Assembly: GCA_016714765.1 (NCBI GenBank)
Contig: JADKCF010000004.1
Location: forward strand, 1-64,000
Origin: Saprospiraceae bacterium
GTDB lineage: Bacteria > Bacteroidota > Bacteroidia > Chitinophagales > Saprospiraceae
DNA length: 64,000 nt
Direction: 5' to 3'
The notes below the pieces were generated by a model that saw nothing but the letters and a program-made list of their open reading frames with translations, was not told the origin of the DNA and made no database searches. This document shows, piece by piece, positions 7,402 to 14,859 of this stretch. The first letter of the stretch is position 1; every line of letters starts with the position of its first letter. The position numbers and the translations under genes are program-made.

Positions 7402-8451
7402 TCATTCATGATACATCTTCTCATAATACTCCTGATAAGCACCCGAGGTCACATGATCCAGCCACTCCTGATTATGGAGATACCAGTCTATGGTTTTTGC
7501 TATTCCAGTCTCAAATGTTTCTGCAGGTACCCAACCCAATTCGTTTTTGATCTTGGAAGCATCTATAGCATATCTCAAATCATGTCCTGCTCGATCGGTC
7601 ACATAGGTGATGAGTTCCCTGCTTTCTCCAGAAGAACGACCCAGTTTTGCATCCATAGCATCACAAAGGTAATGGACAATGTCAATGTTTTTCCATTCAT
7701 TGTGGCCACCGATATTATAGGTTTCGCCGGGTTTTCCATGATGGAGGATAACATCTATCGCTCTGGCATGGTCTTCCACATAAAGCCAGTCTCTGACATT
7801 TTCACCTTTACCATACACAGGCAATGGTTTTTTATGAATAATGTTGTGCAGCATCAGGGGAATGAGCTTCTCAGGAAAATGGTTTGGCCCGTAATTGTTA
7901 CTGCAATTGGAAATTACTACAGGCATATGGTATGTATGATAAAAAGCTCTGACCAAATGATCTGAACTGGCCTTGGAGGCAGAATAAGGCGATCTTGGAT
8001 CGTAAGCCGTTTCTTCGGTAAACATATCTGTTCCCATCTCCAGTGATCCATACACTTCGTCTGTACTGATGTGGTAAAATAATTTCCCATTATAATCACC
8101 TGACCAATGTTTTTTGGCAACTTGCAGAAGATTGGCTGTTCCGATGATATTGGTTTTGAGAAATATCAACGGATCTTTGATAGACCTGTCCACATGAGAT
8201 TCTGCTGCTAGATGGACAACATGGGTGATATGATGTTTTTTGAAAAGTTCATCCACCAAAGCTTCATCCCCGATATCGCCTTTGACAAATATATAATTAG
8301 GTTTATCCTGGATATCTTTTAGATTTTCGAGATTGCCGGCATACGTCAGTACATCAAGATTTATGATATTATCATGTGGATAGTTTGTAACTAGTCTTCT
8401 GACTACGTGTGAGCCTATAAAACCGGCTCCGCCTGTAATAAGTATATTCAT
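7402..8451 (-). CDS. rfbB: dTDP-glucose 4,6-dehydratase
   Basis: A full-length 349-residue short-chain dehydrogenase/reductase. It converts dTDP-glucose to dTDP-4-keto-6-deoxyglucose using bound NAD. Visible are GGAGFIG (residues 7-13), LAAESHVDRS (81-90), the catalytic TDE triad segment (Thr130-Asp131-Glu132) and the YxxxK motif (Tyr156, Lys160 in SPYSASKASSDH), plus NNYGPNHFPEKLIPLM for substrate binding. It acts directly after RfbA (1942). ATG start, normal length. Palindromic element copy 4 lies 3' of it. Confidence 0.95.
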   Translation of the reverse strand: MNILITGGAGFIGSHVVRRLVTNYPHDNIINLDVLTYAGNLENLKDIQDKPNYIFVKGDIGDEALVDELFKKHHITHVVHLAAESHVDRSIKDPLIFLKTNIIGTANLLQVAKKHWSGDYNGKLFYHISTDEVYGSLEMGTDMFTEETAYDPRSPYSASKASSDHLVRAFYHTYHMPVVISNCSNNYGPNHFPEKLIPLMLHNIIHKKPLPVYGKGENVRDWLYVEDHARAIDVILHHGKPGETYNIGGHNEWKNIDIVHYLCDAMDAKLGRSSGESRELITYVTDRAGHDLRYAIDASKIKNELGWVPAETFETGIAKTIDWYLHNQEWLDHVTSGAYQEYYEKMYHE

Positions 8452-8789
8452 TATTTCTATTTTTTTATTAATGTTTTCTGTAGCTCTTTGATAAGCTTAG
8501 CGTCCTCGCCAAGCTTGGGTTAGTAGTGGCGTCCCCGCCAAAATAACCTTAGCATCCTCGCTAAGCTTCAGTTCTTTGTGATTTAAACATTTATTCTGCT
8601 TCCACAACTTTGCAGTTCAACAATTCATCAGTCCTGCCTGAATGACGTTTAATCGGCAGGCAGGTCCCCAAACGAAGCGCAGCGAAGTCCCGCAACAGGC
8701 ATAAAACATTAAACCATATAATGCAACGTTGTGATTATTTCATTAATTCAAATATTTCTATATAAAAGAAAAATTAATATTGTTATCAA
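8452..8789. other. Spacer with GC-rich hairpin repeats
   Basis: I see no gene. The stretch holds the hairpin cluster at 8490-8575, a TTCTGCTTCCA motif near 8597, and a GC-richer patch (8650-8700, AACGAAGCGCAGCGAAG) unlike the surrounding AT-rich DNA. It ends at the degraded yoeB gene. Confidence 0.5.
8490..8575. repeat. GC-rich hairpin repeat cluster, copy 1
   Basis: Three successive hairpins: AAGCTTAGCG-TCCT-CGCCAAGCTT (one mismatch), TGGCG-TCCC-CGCCA (perfect) and CTTAGC-ATCCTC-GCTAAG (perfect). The first two recur at 9541-9603. The arms and TCCT loop look like a GC-rich form of the CTTAG-TGTC-CTAAG unit found in the other arrays. Confidence 0.65.
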
Positions 8790-9045
8790 TCAGTAATGAT
8801 CCTTACATGAAACTATAATAATCCTTTCATTTTCAACTTTGTAGACCAATCTGTGCTCATCATTTATCTTCTAGACCAATACCCTTTTAAATTATATCTT
8901 AAAGGTTCGGGTTTCCCAAGACCTTCAAAGGGTGATTTACGACAAGAATGAATTATTTTTAATTACTTTCTTTAAGACTTTAAGATTATGATAAGCCCAA
9001 TACTCCAAATCATCAGATGCATTTGGCTCATAGACTACAACTCAT
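8790..9045 (-). pseudogene. yoeB: YoeB-like toxin, frameshifted
   Basis: No single frame is open, but three overlapping frames together spell a YoeB/Txe protein of about 84 residues: VVVYEPNASDDLEYWAYHNL and KVLKKVIK, then KSPFEGLGKPEPLRYNLKGY and WSRR, then INDEHRLVYKVENERIIIVS ending CKDHY and TGA at 8790-8792. WSRRINDEHRLVY is the active-site region of these ribosome-dependent mRNA nucleases. The ATG (9043-9045) overlaps the upstream antitoxin stop. At least three single-base shifts are needed, just after the start, near 8945 and near 8875. It is either a dead toxin or poor consensus. Confidence 0.75.
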
Positions 9046-9260
9046 AAATCTTTTACTAATGATTCATATTTAGTCAAATCAACATCTATAAGCTCCCCAC
9101 CATTTTCAACTCTTTGGATAGCTGCTTCTATTTTCGGAGGGAGAACTTCTATGACTTCAACATTGAGCTGCACACTTTTACCTTTAAATGCAGCCTTCAG
9201 AGACTGAATAAATTTTTGATCTATCTGATCAATATTGTCAAATTGATATGTGATGGTCAT
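9042..9260 (-). CDS. Putative antitoxin of the YoeB module
   Basis: A 72-residue protein, MTITYQFDNIDQIDQKFIQS followed by LKAAFKGKSVQLNVEVIEVL, with an acidic C terminus (ENGGELIDVDLTKYESLVKD). It is not a classical YefM/Phd sequence, but it is directly upstream of the YoeB-like gene with an ATGA overlap, the arrangement of an antitoxin before its toxin. The C-terminal acidic tail is consistent with a toxin-binding region. Function is inferred from position only. The toxin is broken, so the antitoxin may be an orphan. Confidence 0.65.
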   Translation of the reverse strand: MTITYQFDNIDQIDQKFIQSLKAAFKGKSVQLNVEVIEVLPPKIEAAIQRVENGGELIDVDLTKYESLVKDL

Positions 9261-9427
9261 GACTTATAATTGAAGTATATTAAATATTTAAACTCAGCTT
9301 CTAGTTAAAAAGTTTCTTAAATAAGATTATTGATAGGTTTAAGATCAGATTAATTTTGAAGTTTATGCTTTACCAATTTTATAATTTGTTTCAGCATCAC
9401 CATCATATCAACAAATCAAGTTCCTTT

Positions 9428-9463
9428 TGTGGCTGAGCGCAGTACAACGGAGCCGAAGCCACA
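9428..9463. repeat. TGTGGCT...AGCCACA hairpin
   Basis: Perfect 7 bp arms around a 22 bp centre (GAGCGCAGTACAACGGAGCC then GA). It resembles dispersed palindromes common between genes in Bacteroidota. Single copy in this window. Confidence 0.45.
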
Positions 9464-9504
9464 TTCCCAAACAATTAAATCTGCCTCCGTTCCACTCCAG
9501 CAAA

Positions 9505-9603
9505 CTGGTAGTGGCGCGTCCCCGCCAAAATGATCCATCAATCCTTTTTGATAAGCTTAGCGTCCTCGCCAAGCTTGGGTTAGTAGTGACGTCCCCGGCA
9601 AAA
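9505..9603. repeat. GC-rich hairpin repeat cluster, copy 2
   Basis: It contains a GTCCCCGCC hairpin arm pair near 9512-9530, then AAGCTTAGCG-TCCT-CGCCAAGCTT, GGGTTAGTAGTGACGTCCCC and GGCAAAATAATCC, closely matching 8490-8550. Confidence 0.65.
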
Positions 9604-9614
9604 TAATCCACCCA

Positions 9615-9788
9615 TCATAACTTGCTTACATCGGGTCTTTCTTTCTTATCCGCCGTCCCGTCCTTCAACCACTTGATAATAGCTCTTGCTTCTTCGAGTG
9701 TGGTTTTTTCTGCTTTGGCTTTTACAATCTTTTGCTTTTCTACCAAATCTTCAAAAAGTTGGTAAGGTTTTAGTTTCTTGCTACTCAT
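9615..9788 (-). CDS. Small helical protein of an overlapping three-gene unit
   Basis: A 57-residue protein starting MSSKKLKPYQLFEDLVEKQK, with a TTLEEARAIIKWLK segment and a charged tail (DKKERPDVSKL). The start overlaps the stop of the upstream kinase-like gene (ATGA, 9785-9788), so it is very probably translated. It appears all-helical, with no named domain recognised. It could be an antitoxin-like or regulatory partner of the two genes upstream. Confidence 0.6.
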   Translation of the reverse strand: MSSKKLKPYQLFEDLVEKQKIVKAKAEKTTLEEARAIIKWLKDGTADKKERPDVSKL

Positions 9789-10207
9789 TTTAGATATATT
9801 ACAGTATCAATAAAAAATAGAGTGTTATCCTTGACCAACACATTTTCTTCATGCAGGTCTTCTATGATAAGGCCTAATTCTGTATGAACATAGTCATTTT
9901 TCTTCTTAATCGTAAATCCTTTAGATTGCATGTATTTTTTGACTTGATCTATATTAGTTTTTTCTGTTGGTTTGATGTAGTCTTGAGATACAACCGAATA
10001 TAAGATTTTATTAATTTTAATAAATCCCAATAACGTGTATTTAGTTTGCGTGAAAAGAATATTGTGAATCAAAAGACTTTCAAAATACTGTGACCAATTG
10101 ACATAAAAAATGACGTCATTCAACTTGATGACTTTAGACTCTTCGTCGTTGAAAAATATTTTTTGCTCGGCACCTTCATCTAAAGAAAATACCAAATTGT
10201 AAGTCAT
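9785..10207 (-). CDS. Small kinase-like protein (polyvalent-kinase type C-lobe)
   Basis: From ATG 10205-10207 (MTYNLVFSLDEGAEQKIFFN) it has 140 residues; a start at 10231 is possible. The C-terminal part, GLIIEDLHEENVLVKDNTLF then FID, has the layout of a phosphotransferase catalytic loop (Asp...His..Asn) followed by a metal-binding Asp, as in polyvalent-type kinase domains carried by mobile elements. It is short for a complete kinase, so it may be a fragment or a minimal domain. It overlaps the preceding gene by about 30 bases and the next by four, giving a tightly coupled trio of unknown function. The kinase assignment is a motif-based inference. Confidence 0.55.
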   Translation of the reverse strand: MTYNLVFSLDEGAEQKIFFNDEESKVIKLNDVIFYVNWSQYFESLLIHNILFTQTKYTLLGFIKINKILYSVVSQDYIKPTEKTNIDQVKKYMQSKGFTIKKKNDYVHTELGLIIEDLHEENVLVKDNTLFFIDTVIYLK

Positions 10208-10391
10208 TATACCACAAATTATTTTCCTCAATATAGTTTTCCAAAATCACAGCTTCATCTTCTTTATCCTTGTATTCTAGTGGATTAAAAATCGAAGTGT
10301 CAGTATTTACATAAGTGTAAACTCGAGAAACTAAATTATCTTCAATTTCGCATTCAAATCTTGCCTTAATCTTTTCTATACCTGATATCAT
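10176..10391 (-). CDS. Hypothetical protein, first gene of the overlapping trio
   Basis: A 71-residue acidic protein, MISGIEKIKARFECEIEDNL followed by VSRVYTYVNTDTSIFNPLEY, ending YNDLQFGIFFR. I do not recognise a family. It starts with ATG and its 3' end overlaps the kinase-like gene in another frame, which supports real translation. It is the first gene of a three-gene unit lying between ugd and the YoeB module. Confidence 0.5.
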   Translation of the reverse strand: MISGIEKIKARFECEIEDNLVSRVYTYVNTDTSIFNPLEYKDKEDEAVILENYIEENNLWYNDLQFGIFFR

Positions 10392-10509
10392 GCCATAAAC
10401 ATCCTAAACACTAAATTTTAAATCAAACCTAACCATTCTTCGTTTGGTGATTTCGGTTCCACAAATTTCACTCAATCACCTGAATCGCATCTCAAGCCAA
10501 AACAAATCC

Positions 10510-10670
10510 TTAGTTACTGAGTGAAACCTTAAGTTTCCTTAGTGACAATCTTAGTGCCTTGAGTGGTAAAAACTTTAAACATTAAACTTTAAACCCTAAA
10601 CATTGTAAACCAACCTAACCCTAAGTTTCCTTAGTGACAACCTTAATACTCAAAGTGGTAAAATAAATTA
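10510..10670. repeat. CTTAGTG-type repeat array, 3' of ugd
   Basis: Units such as TAGTTACTGAGTGAAACC, TTAAGTTTCCTTAGTGACAA and TCTTAGTGCCTTGAGTGG, mixed with TAAAC-rich runs (10570-10610), ending about nine bases from the ugd stop codon. The rest of the 287 bp spacer holds no gene. Confidence 0.65.
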
Positions 10671-10678
10671 AAACAAAA

Positions 10679-11980
10679 TCACCTCCCTATGCTATCATAA
10701 TAAAATCCCAAATCCTTGGTTGTCTGTACATCATAAATATTCCTGCCATCAAAAATGACAGGCGTGTTCATCATTTGTTTCATTCTGTCAAAATCTGGCG
10801 TTCTGAATTCGTTCCACTCTGTCACGATAGCCAATGCGTCTACACCTTGGATGGCATCATATTCATTGGCTGAAAATTCGATTTTGTTGCCAAATACCTG
10901 TTTGACATTTTCCATGGCTTCCGGGTCATAAGCTTTAACCTTAGCACCTTTGTTCAACAATCTGGATATGATGGTCAATGCAGGTGCTTCTCTGATATCG
11001 TCAGTATTGGGCTTGAAAGCCAGTCCCCAAACGCCAATGGTTTTGCCGGTAAGATCACCATGGAAGTATTGTAAAATCTTGGTAGATAAAATCTCTTTCT
11101 GAAGGTCATTGACATGCATGACTGCTTTGAGTATCTTAAAATCATATTCATTTTCCTGGGCTGATTTGGCAAGAGCTTGTACGTCTTTCGGAAAACAAGA
11201 CCCCCCATAGCCCACACCGGGAAAAAGAAATCTTTTGCCAATACGGCTGTCAGATCCCATTCCTTTACGCACCATATCCACATCCGCTCCCATTTTTTCA
11301 CAAAGATTGGCGATTTCATTCATAAAGCTAATCCTCGTAGCAAGGTACGAATTGGCAGCATATTTAGTCATCTCAGCACTGCGTTCATCCATAAAAATGA
11401 TAGGATTGCCTTGCCGTACGAATGGTTCGTAGAGCGCTGTCATCACTTTTTTAGCTTTTTCTGATGAAGTACCGACGACAACTCTATCCGGCTTCATAAA
11501 GTCTTCCACGGCCACTCCTTCACGTAGAAACTCCGGATTGGATACCACATCAAAGAGGGAATGATCTAATTTTTCCAGTAACACTGCTTCTACTCTTTCG
11601 GCAGTTCCTACGGGGACAGTACTTTTATCGACGATAACCTTATAATCGGTGATGATTTCAGAAAGGTCTTGTGCTACTTTTAATACAAAGGAAAGGTCCG
11701 CTGACCCATCCGCTCCCGGAGGTGTAGGTAATGCCAAAAATATAATCTTGGCATCTTTGATACCTTCGGCAAGGTCGGTGGTAAATTGAAGCCTGCCTTG
11801 CTTGGTATTGCGTTCAAAAAGTATTTCCAGCCCTGGTTCATAAATGGGAACATACCCATTTTTCATTTTTTCCACTTTGGCTGCGTCGATATCTACGCAA
11901 GTGACATCATTGCCTGACTCGGCAAAACACGTTCCGGATACGAGTCCCACATATCCTGTTCCTACGACTGCGATTTTCAT
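10679..11980 (-). CDS. ugd: UDP-glucose 6-dehydrogenase
   Basis: A full-length 433-residue UDP-sugar dehydrogenase that oxidises UDP-glucose twice to UDP-glucuronate with NAD. The N-terminal Rossmann motif VGTGYVGLVSG (residues 6-16), DKSTVPVGT (118-126), NPEFLREG (148-155), Lys206 in MTKYAAN, and the catalytic Cys262 in GVGYGGSCFPKD are all present. The length and NPEFLREG/GYGGSCFPKD blocks fit the Ugd/TuaD group better than the WbpA/WecC group that oxidises UDP-GlcNAc. The uronic acid precursor needed by the WbpB-type enzyme may therefore come from a gene outside the window. ATG start; repeat arrays lie on both sides. Confidence 0.93.
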   Translation of the reverse strand: MKIAVVGTGYVGLVSGTCFAESGNDVTCVDIDAAKVEKMKNGYVPIYEPGLEILFERNTKQGRLQFTTDLAEGIKDAKIIFLALPTPPGADGSADLSFVLKVAQDLSEIITDYKVIVDKSTVPVGTAERVEAVLLEKLDHSLFDVVSNPEFLREGVAVEDFMKPDRVVVGTSSEKAKKVMTALYEPFVRQGNPIIFMDERSAEMTKYAANSYLATRISFMNEIANLCEKMGADVDMVRKGMGSDSRIGKRFLFPGVGYGGSCFPKDVQALAKSAQENEYDFKILKAVMHVNDLQKEILSTKILQYFHGDLTGKTIGVWGLAFKPNTDDIREAPALTIISRLLNKGAKVKAYDPEAMENVKQVFGNKIEFSANEYDAIQGVDALAIVTEWNEFRTPDFDRMKQMMNTPVIFDGRNIYDVQTTKDLGFYYDSIGR

Positions 11981-12085
11981 TTATTATGTATTGTTTGTAT
12001 ATTATTTTTATGAATTTTTATCAATCTTGCTTAAACCCTAAACGATTAAACATTTAACTTCCCCCTCCTAAACCCTTGGTTTCCT

Positions 12086-12236
12086 AAGTGAAAAACTTAG
12101 TGTCCTGAGTGGTACAATCCTTAGTGACCTAAGTGGTTAATCAAAGTGCCCTAAGTGGTAAATCTTCAGTGTCCTTAGTGATTAATCTAAGTGTCCTAAG
12201 TAGTAAATCCTTAGTGTCCTTAGTGGTTAATTTAAA
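12086..12236. repeat. CTTAGTG-type repeat array, 3' of the Uma2 gene
   Basis: Seven units with a 22-24 bp period, for example CTTAGTGTCCTGAGTGGTAC, CTTAGTGACCTAAGTGGTTA and TAAGTGTCCTAAGTAGTAAA. Many form a small hairpin (CTTAG-TGTC-CTAAG or CTAAG-TGCC-CTTAG). The array abuts the Uma2 stop codon. The order of units from TTCAGTGTCCTTAGTGATTA onward is shared with the array at 13020. Confidence 0.8.
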
Positions 12237-12237
12237 C

Positions 12238-12828
12238 TTAAAATTCTATATTCCTATAAATCTTATCCATTGAAATTGAAATACCAATGGAAGTTAATTT
12301 AACTTCTCCACTATCATTAAAAGTTGTCTCCCGCCAAAGATGGGTTTCTTCTCTATACCAAGTTTCGACTTCTTTGATATCTTGCCTTACCATCACGTAC
12401 TCCATAAAAGTGGGTATGTTTTTATAAGACATAAATTTGTCTTGTCTATCATACTTTTCTGTAGTAGGCGATAAAACTTCTACAATTAATATAGGATTTA
12501 ACAATACATCTTTTCGTCCATTCCAAAATTCAGGTTTTTGATATACGACCAATGCATCAGGATATAAAACTTGATTTAATTTGGGAATATAGACCTTTTG
12601 ATCACTTGAAATAACTTCGAATGATAATTGGTTGGTCTCAAATATTTGACCTAAGGCAATTATTATATTTGCTCCTATTTTATTATGATTATATGAAGAT
12701 CCTGGCATTTTTCTAATTCTTCCATTATAGTATTCGTGTTTTTCAGGAGACATAACTTCCTGATCTAAATACTTTTCAATACTTTTTATAGGTGGTTGTC
12801 TCCTTTTTTTAATGGTTAATGTTTCCAT
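12238..12828 (-). CDS. Uma2 family endonuclease-like protein (DUF820)
   Basis: A 196-residue Uma2/DUF820 protein with a PD-(D/E)xK-like core: YPDALVVYQKP (Asp91), then ILIVEVLSPTTEKYDRQDKF (Glu117, conserved SPTTEKYDR) and the later MSYKNIPTFMEYVMV strand. These proteins are abundant in cyanobacteria and Bacteroidota and are presumed nucleases without a proven role. An ATG start with N-terminal METLTIKKRRQPP is reasonable. It sits between the aminotransferase and ugd genes with repeat arrays at both ends, like the other accessory insertions. Confidence 0.88.
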   Translation of the reverse strand: METLTIKKRRQPPIKSIEKYLDQEVMSPEKHEYYNGRIRKMPGSSYNHNKIGANIIIALGQIFETNQLSFEVISSDQKVYIPKLNQVLYPDALVVYQKPEFWNGRKDVLLNPILIVEVLSPTTEKYDRQDKFMSYKNIPTFMEYVMVRQDIKEVETWYREETHLWRETTFNDSGEVKLTSIGISISMDKIYRNIEF

Positions 12829-13151
12829 AAAAATAATTTAAATATAATACAAAATGAATCAATGATAAGTTCCAAAAAGCATCAGTACAATATCTTTATA
12901 CATTGCCCTTAGTGCCTTTCTAAGTTTCCTAAGTGGTAAACCTTAGCGCCCTGAGTGGTAAATCAATAGTTTCCTTAGTGGTAAATCTAAGCGCCCTAAA
13001 ACGCTAAAGTGTCACAAGAGTGGTAAATCTTCAGTGTCCTTAGTGATTAATCTTAGTGTCCTGAGTGGTAAATCCTAAGTGCCCTGAGTGATTAATCTAA
13101 GTGCCCTTAGTGGTAAAATCCTAAGTGCCCTTAGTGGTAAAATAATTAGCC
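12829..13151. other. Spacer filled by repeat array
   Basis: No gene. From 12902 to the next stop codon it is almost entirely CTTAGTG-type repeat units; the first 70 bases are unremarkable AT-rich leader of the Uma2 gene. Confidence 0.6.
12902..13145. repeat. CTTAGTG-type repeat array, 3' of the aminotransferase gene
   Basis: The largest array, about ten units of 22-23 bp, such as TTAGCGCCCTGAGTGGTAAA, TAAGTGCCCTTAGTGGTAAA and CTAAGTGCCCTGAGTGATTA. Most carry the CTAAG-TGCC-CTTAG type of mini-hairpin. One unit is disturbed (12993-13030, AAAACGCTAAAGTGTCACAA). It ends a few bases from the aminotransferase stop codon. Confidence 0.8.
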
Positions 13152-14276
13152 TTACCCAAAAAACGCCTTTACCTTTTCACAAATATAAGCCAATTGCTCT
13201 TCACTCATCTCAGTATGTATAGGCAATGATATGACTTCCTTACAAAGTGTCTCAGTATTTTCGAGGTAATCCAATCCATTGGAAGAAGCTTTGAATGCCT
13301 CTTGTTTGTATAAGGGCACAGGATAATAGATCATATTAGGTATCTTTTGTTCATCCAGATAAGCTTTTAGGGCATCACGACTTCCATCTTTGACCTTCAG
13401 TGTGTACTGATGAAAAACATGTGTCGTGTATGAAGCTCTGTATGGAGTTTCTAAAGCTTTGACATCTTTGAAAGCAGCATCATAAAAATCCGCGACTTTG
13501 ACTCTGGCATCACGGTAGGCATCCAGATGGGGCAGCTTAGCAGAAAGCACTACTGCCTGGATAGAGTCCAAACGGCTATTGCAGCCTACGACATCATGAT
13601 AATACCTTACTACCTGACCGTGATTGGCTATTTTGTGAAGCAAAGTGCCCAACTCGTCATCATTGGTCATGATAGCACCTCCGTCACCATAACATCCGAG
13701 ATTTTTGGATGGATAAAAGGAGGTACATCCTATATGTCCTATCGTACCCGTTTTGGCTGTTCGACCATCACTAAAAGTGTAATCCGCACCTATGGCCTGG
13801 GCATTATCTTCTATCACCCAAAGTTGGTGCTCTTCGGCAATCTTCATGATGGATTCCATATCTGCAGCTTGACCATACAAATGCACCGGTACGATGGCTT
13901 TTGTTTTGGAAGTAATCGCTGCCTGGATGCCTTTGATGTTTACATTAAATGTATCTGCATCTACATCTACCATTACTGGTACAAGGCCCAGTAAAGCAAT
14001 GACTTCGGCTGTAGCCACATACGTAAATGCCGGAACAATAACTTCATCGCCAGGTTTGAGTCCGACTGCCATCATCGCTATTTGCAGCGCATCTGTACCA
14101 TTGGCACATGGGATGACATGTTTTACTCCCAGATAAGTTTCAAATTCCTTCTGAAATTTCTTTACCTGCGGACCATTAATAAAAGCAGTAGTATCCAGTA
14201 CTTCCTGAATACCACGATCCACCTCTTCCTTGATTTTTAAGTATTGGGACTTTACGTCCACCATTTGTATATTCAT
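13152..14276 (-). CDS. wbpE: PLP aminotransferase, DegT/DnrJ/EryC1 family, WbpE-like
   Basis: A full-length 374-residue sugar aminotransferase. The PLP-binding region shows CANGTDALQIAMMA (57-70), VIEDNAQAIGA (154-164) and the Schiff-base Lys191 in SFYPSKNLGCYGDGG. WbpE uses glutamate to aminate the 3-keto sugar made by the WbpB-type enzyme, which the WbpD-type enzyme then acetylates; all three are encoded here on one strand. The DegT family covers many 3- and 4-aminosugars, so the substrate is inferred from the WbpB/WbpD neighbours. It starts MNIQMVDVKSQYL, typical of the WbpE group. Confidence 0.88.
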   Translation of the reverse strand: MNIQMVDVKSQYLKIKEEVDRGIQEVLDTTAFINGPQVKKFQKEFETYLGVKHVIPCANGTDALQIAMMAVGLKPGDEVIVPAFTYVATAEVIALLGLVPVMVDVDADTFNVNIKGIQAAITSKTKAIVPVHLYGQAADMESIMKIAEEHQLWVIEDNAQAIGADYTFSDGRTAKTGTIGHIGCTSFYPSKNLGCYGDGGAIMTNDDELGTLLHKIANHGQVVRYYHDVVGCNSRLDSIQAVVLSAKLPHLDAYRDARVKVADFYDAAFKDVKALETPYRASYTTHVFHQYTLKVKDGSRDALKAYLDEQKIPNMIYYPVPLYKQEAFKASSNGLDYLENTETLCKEVISLPIHTEMSEEQLAYICEKVKAFFG

Positions 14277-14303
14277 TGTTTCAGATTAAGACTAAGTTTT
14301 AGA

Positions 14304-14663
14304 TTAAGTATCTTTGAGCGTTTTAATTATTTTATTGATTTCAAATATCAGATTGTCATATCCATTCAATATTGGTTTGCAAGAATCTTCATTAAAATAC
14401 CCAACAGTAATACCATAAAGTAAATGACTTTTAGTTTCGTTTGCCGATCCTCTTGCAAAAACATAAAAGTTTTTCTTATCATTAGGCGCCATCCGTCCAA
14501 ACGCTTCTGCAATATTTCCTGAAATACTATTTGATGATCTCCTGATTTGGGATGTAAGACCATAATCTTCACTTCTTGGCAAAGAAATCGTCAATTCAAA
14601 AACTTTACTTGAAAGCTCCAATGACTTTTGCCAAACAGGCATTTCTTCAAAAGAATGATACAT
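14304..14663 (-). CDS. Four-helix-bundle protein (S23 family)
   Basis: A 119-residue protein, SFEEMPVWQKSLELSSKVFE, LTSQIRRSSNSISGNIAEAF and a KSHLLYGITVGYF helix. This is the pattern of the four-helix-bundle family first noted as proteins in 23S rRNA intervening sequences (avd-like). In Bacteroidota such genes are often inserted in polysaccharide loci; no rRNA is near here. Function unknown. The ATG at 14661-14663 fits family starts. Confidence 0.88.
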   Translation of the reverse strand: MYHSFEEMPVWQKSLELSSKVFELTISLPRSEDYGLTSQIRRSSNSISGNIAEAFGRMAPNDKKNFYVFARGSANETKSHLLYGITVGYFNEDSCKPILNGYDNLIFEINKIIKTLKDT

Positions 14664-14689
14664 TTTTATTATAATTTTTAGTTCTATTT

Positions 14690-14785
14690 TCTCAATCTTA
14701 ACCTTAATCTCTATCTTAACCTTAATCTCAGCCTCTCAACCTTAATCTCAGTCTTAACCTTAATCTTAACCTCAACCTTAACACA
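14690..14785. repeat. Low-complexity TTAACCTTAATCT tandem repeat
   Basis: About eight imperfect repeats of a 12-13 bp unit (CTTAACCTTAATCT, with CTC/CAG variants) between the four-helix-bundle gene and the 3' end of the nusG-like gene. Confidence 0.7.
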
Positions 14786-14824
14786 TGGCTTCGCCTCTGA
14801 TAAGTCGCAAGTACCTATTCTGTA
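14785..14824. repeat. 40 bp direct repeat, right copy
   Basis: Matches 1045-1084 in the same orientation (ATGGCTTCGCCTCTGATAAG then TCGCAAGTAC). It lies about 35 bases beyond the reconstructed stop of the nusG-like gene. Confidence 0.7.
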
Positions 14825-14859
14825 TAACTTTTTTTCCCTCCTTCTTATCAGCCTGATGA

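Larger units (their letters stand above)
9261..9614. other. Spacer with hairpin repeats
   Basis: No gene is visible. It contains a 36 bp hairpin with arms TGTGGCT and AGCCACA (9428-9463), resembling the GGCTGAGCGxAGTCGAAGCC intergenic palindromes seen in other Bacteroidota, the TCTGCCTCCGTTCCACTCCA motif (9478-9507), and the second GC-rich hairpin cluster (9505-9603). Confidence 0.5.

Noticed and set aside
9408..9611. 67-codon minus-strand ORF over the GC-rich repeats
   Set aside because: It simply reads through the hairpin repeats, starts inside a repeat and resembles no protein family.
12086..13145. CRISPR array
   Set aside because: The repeats are contiguous degenerate units without unique spacers of constant length, and no cas gene is present.
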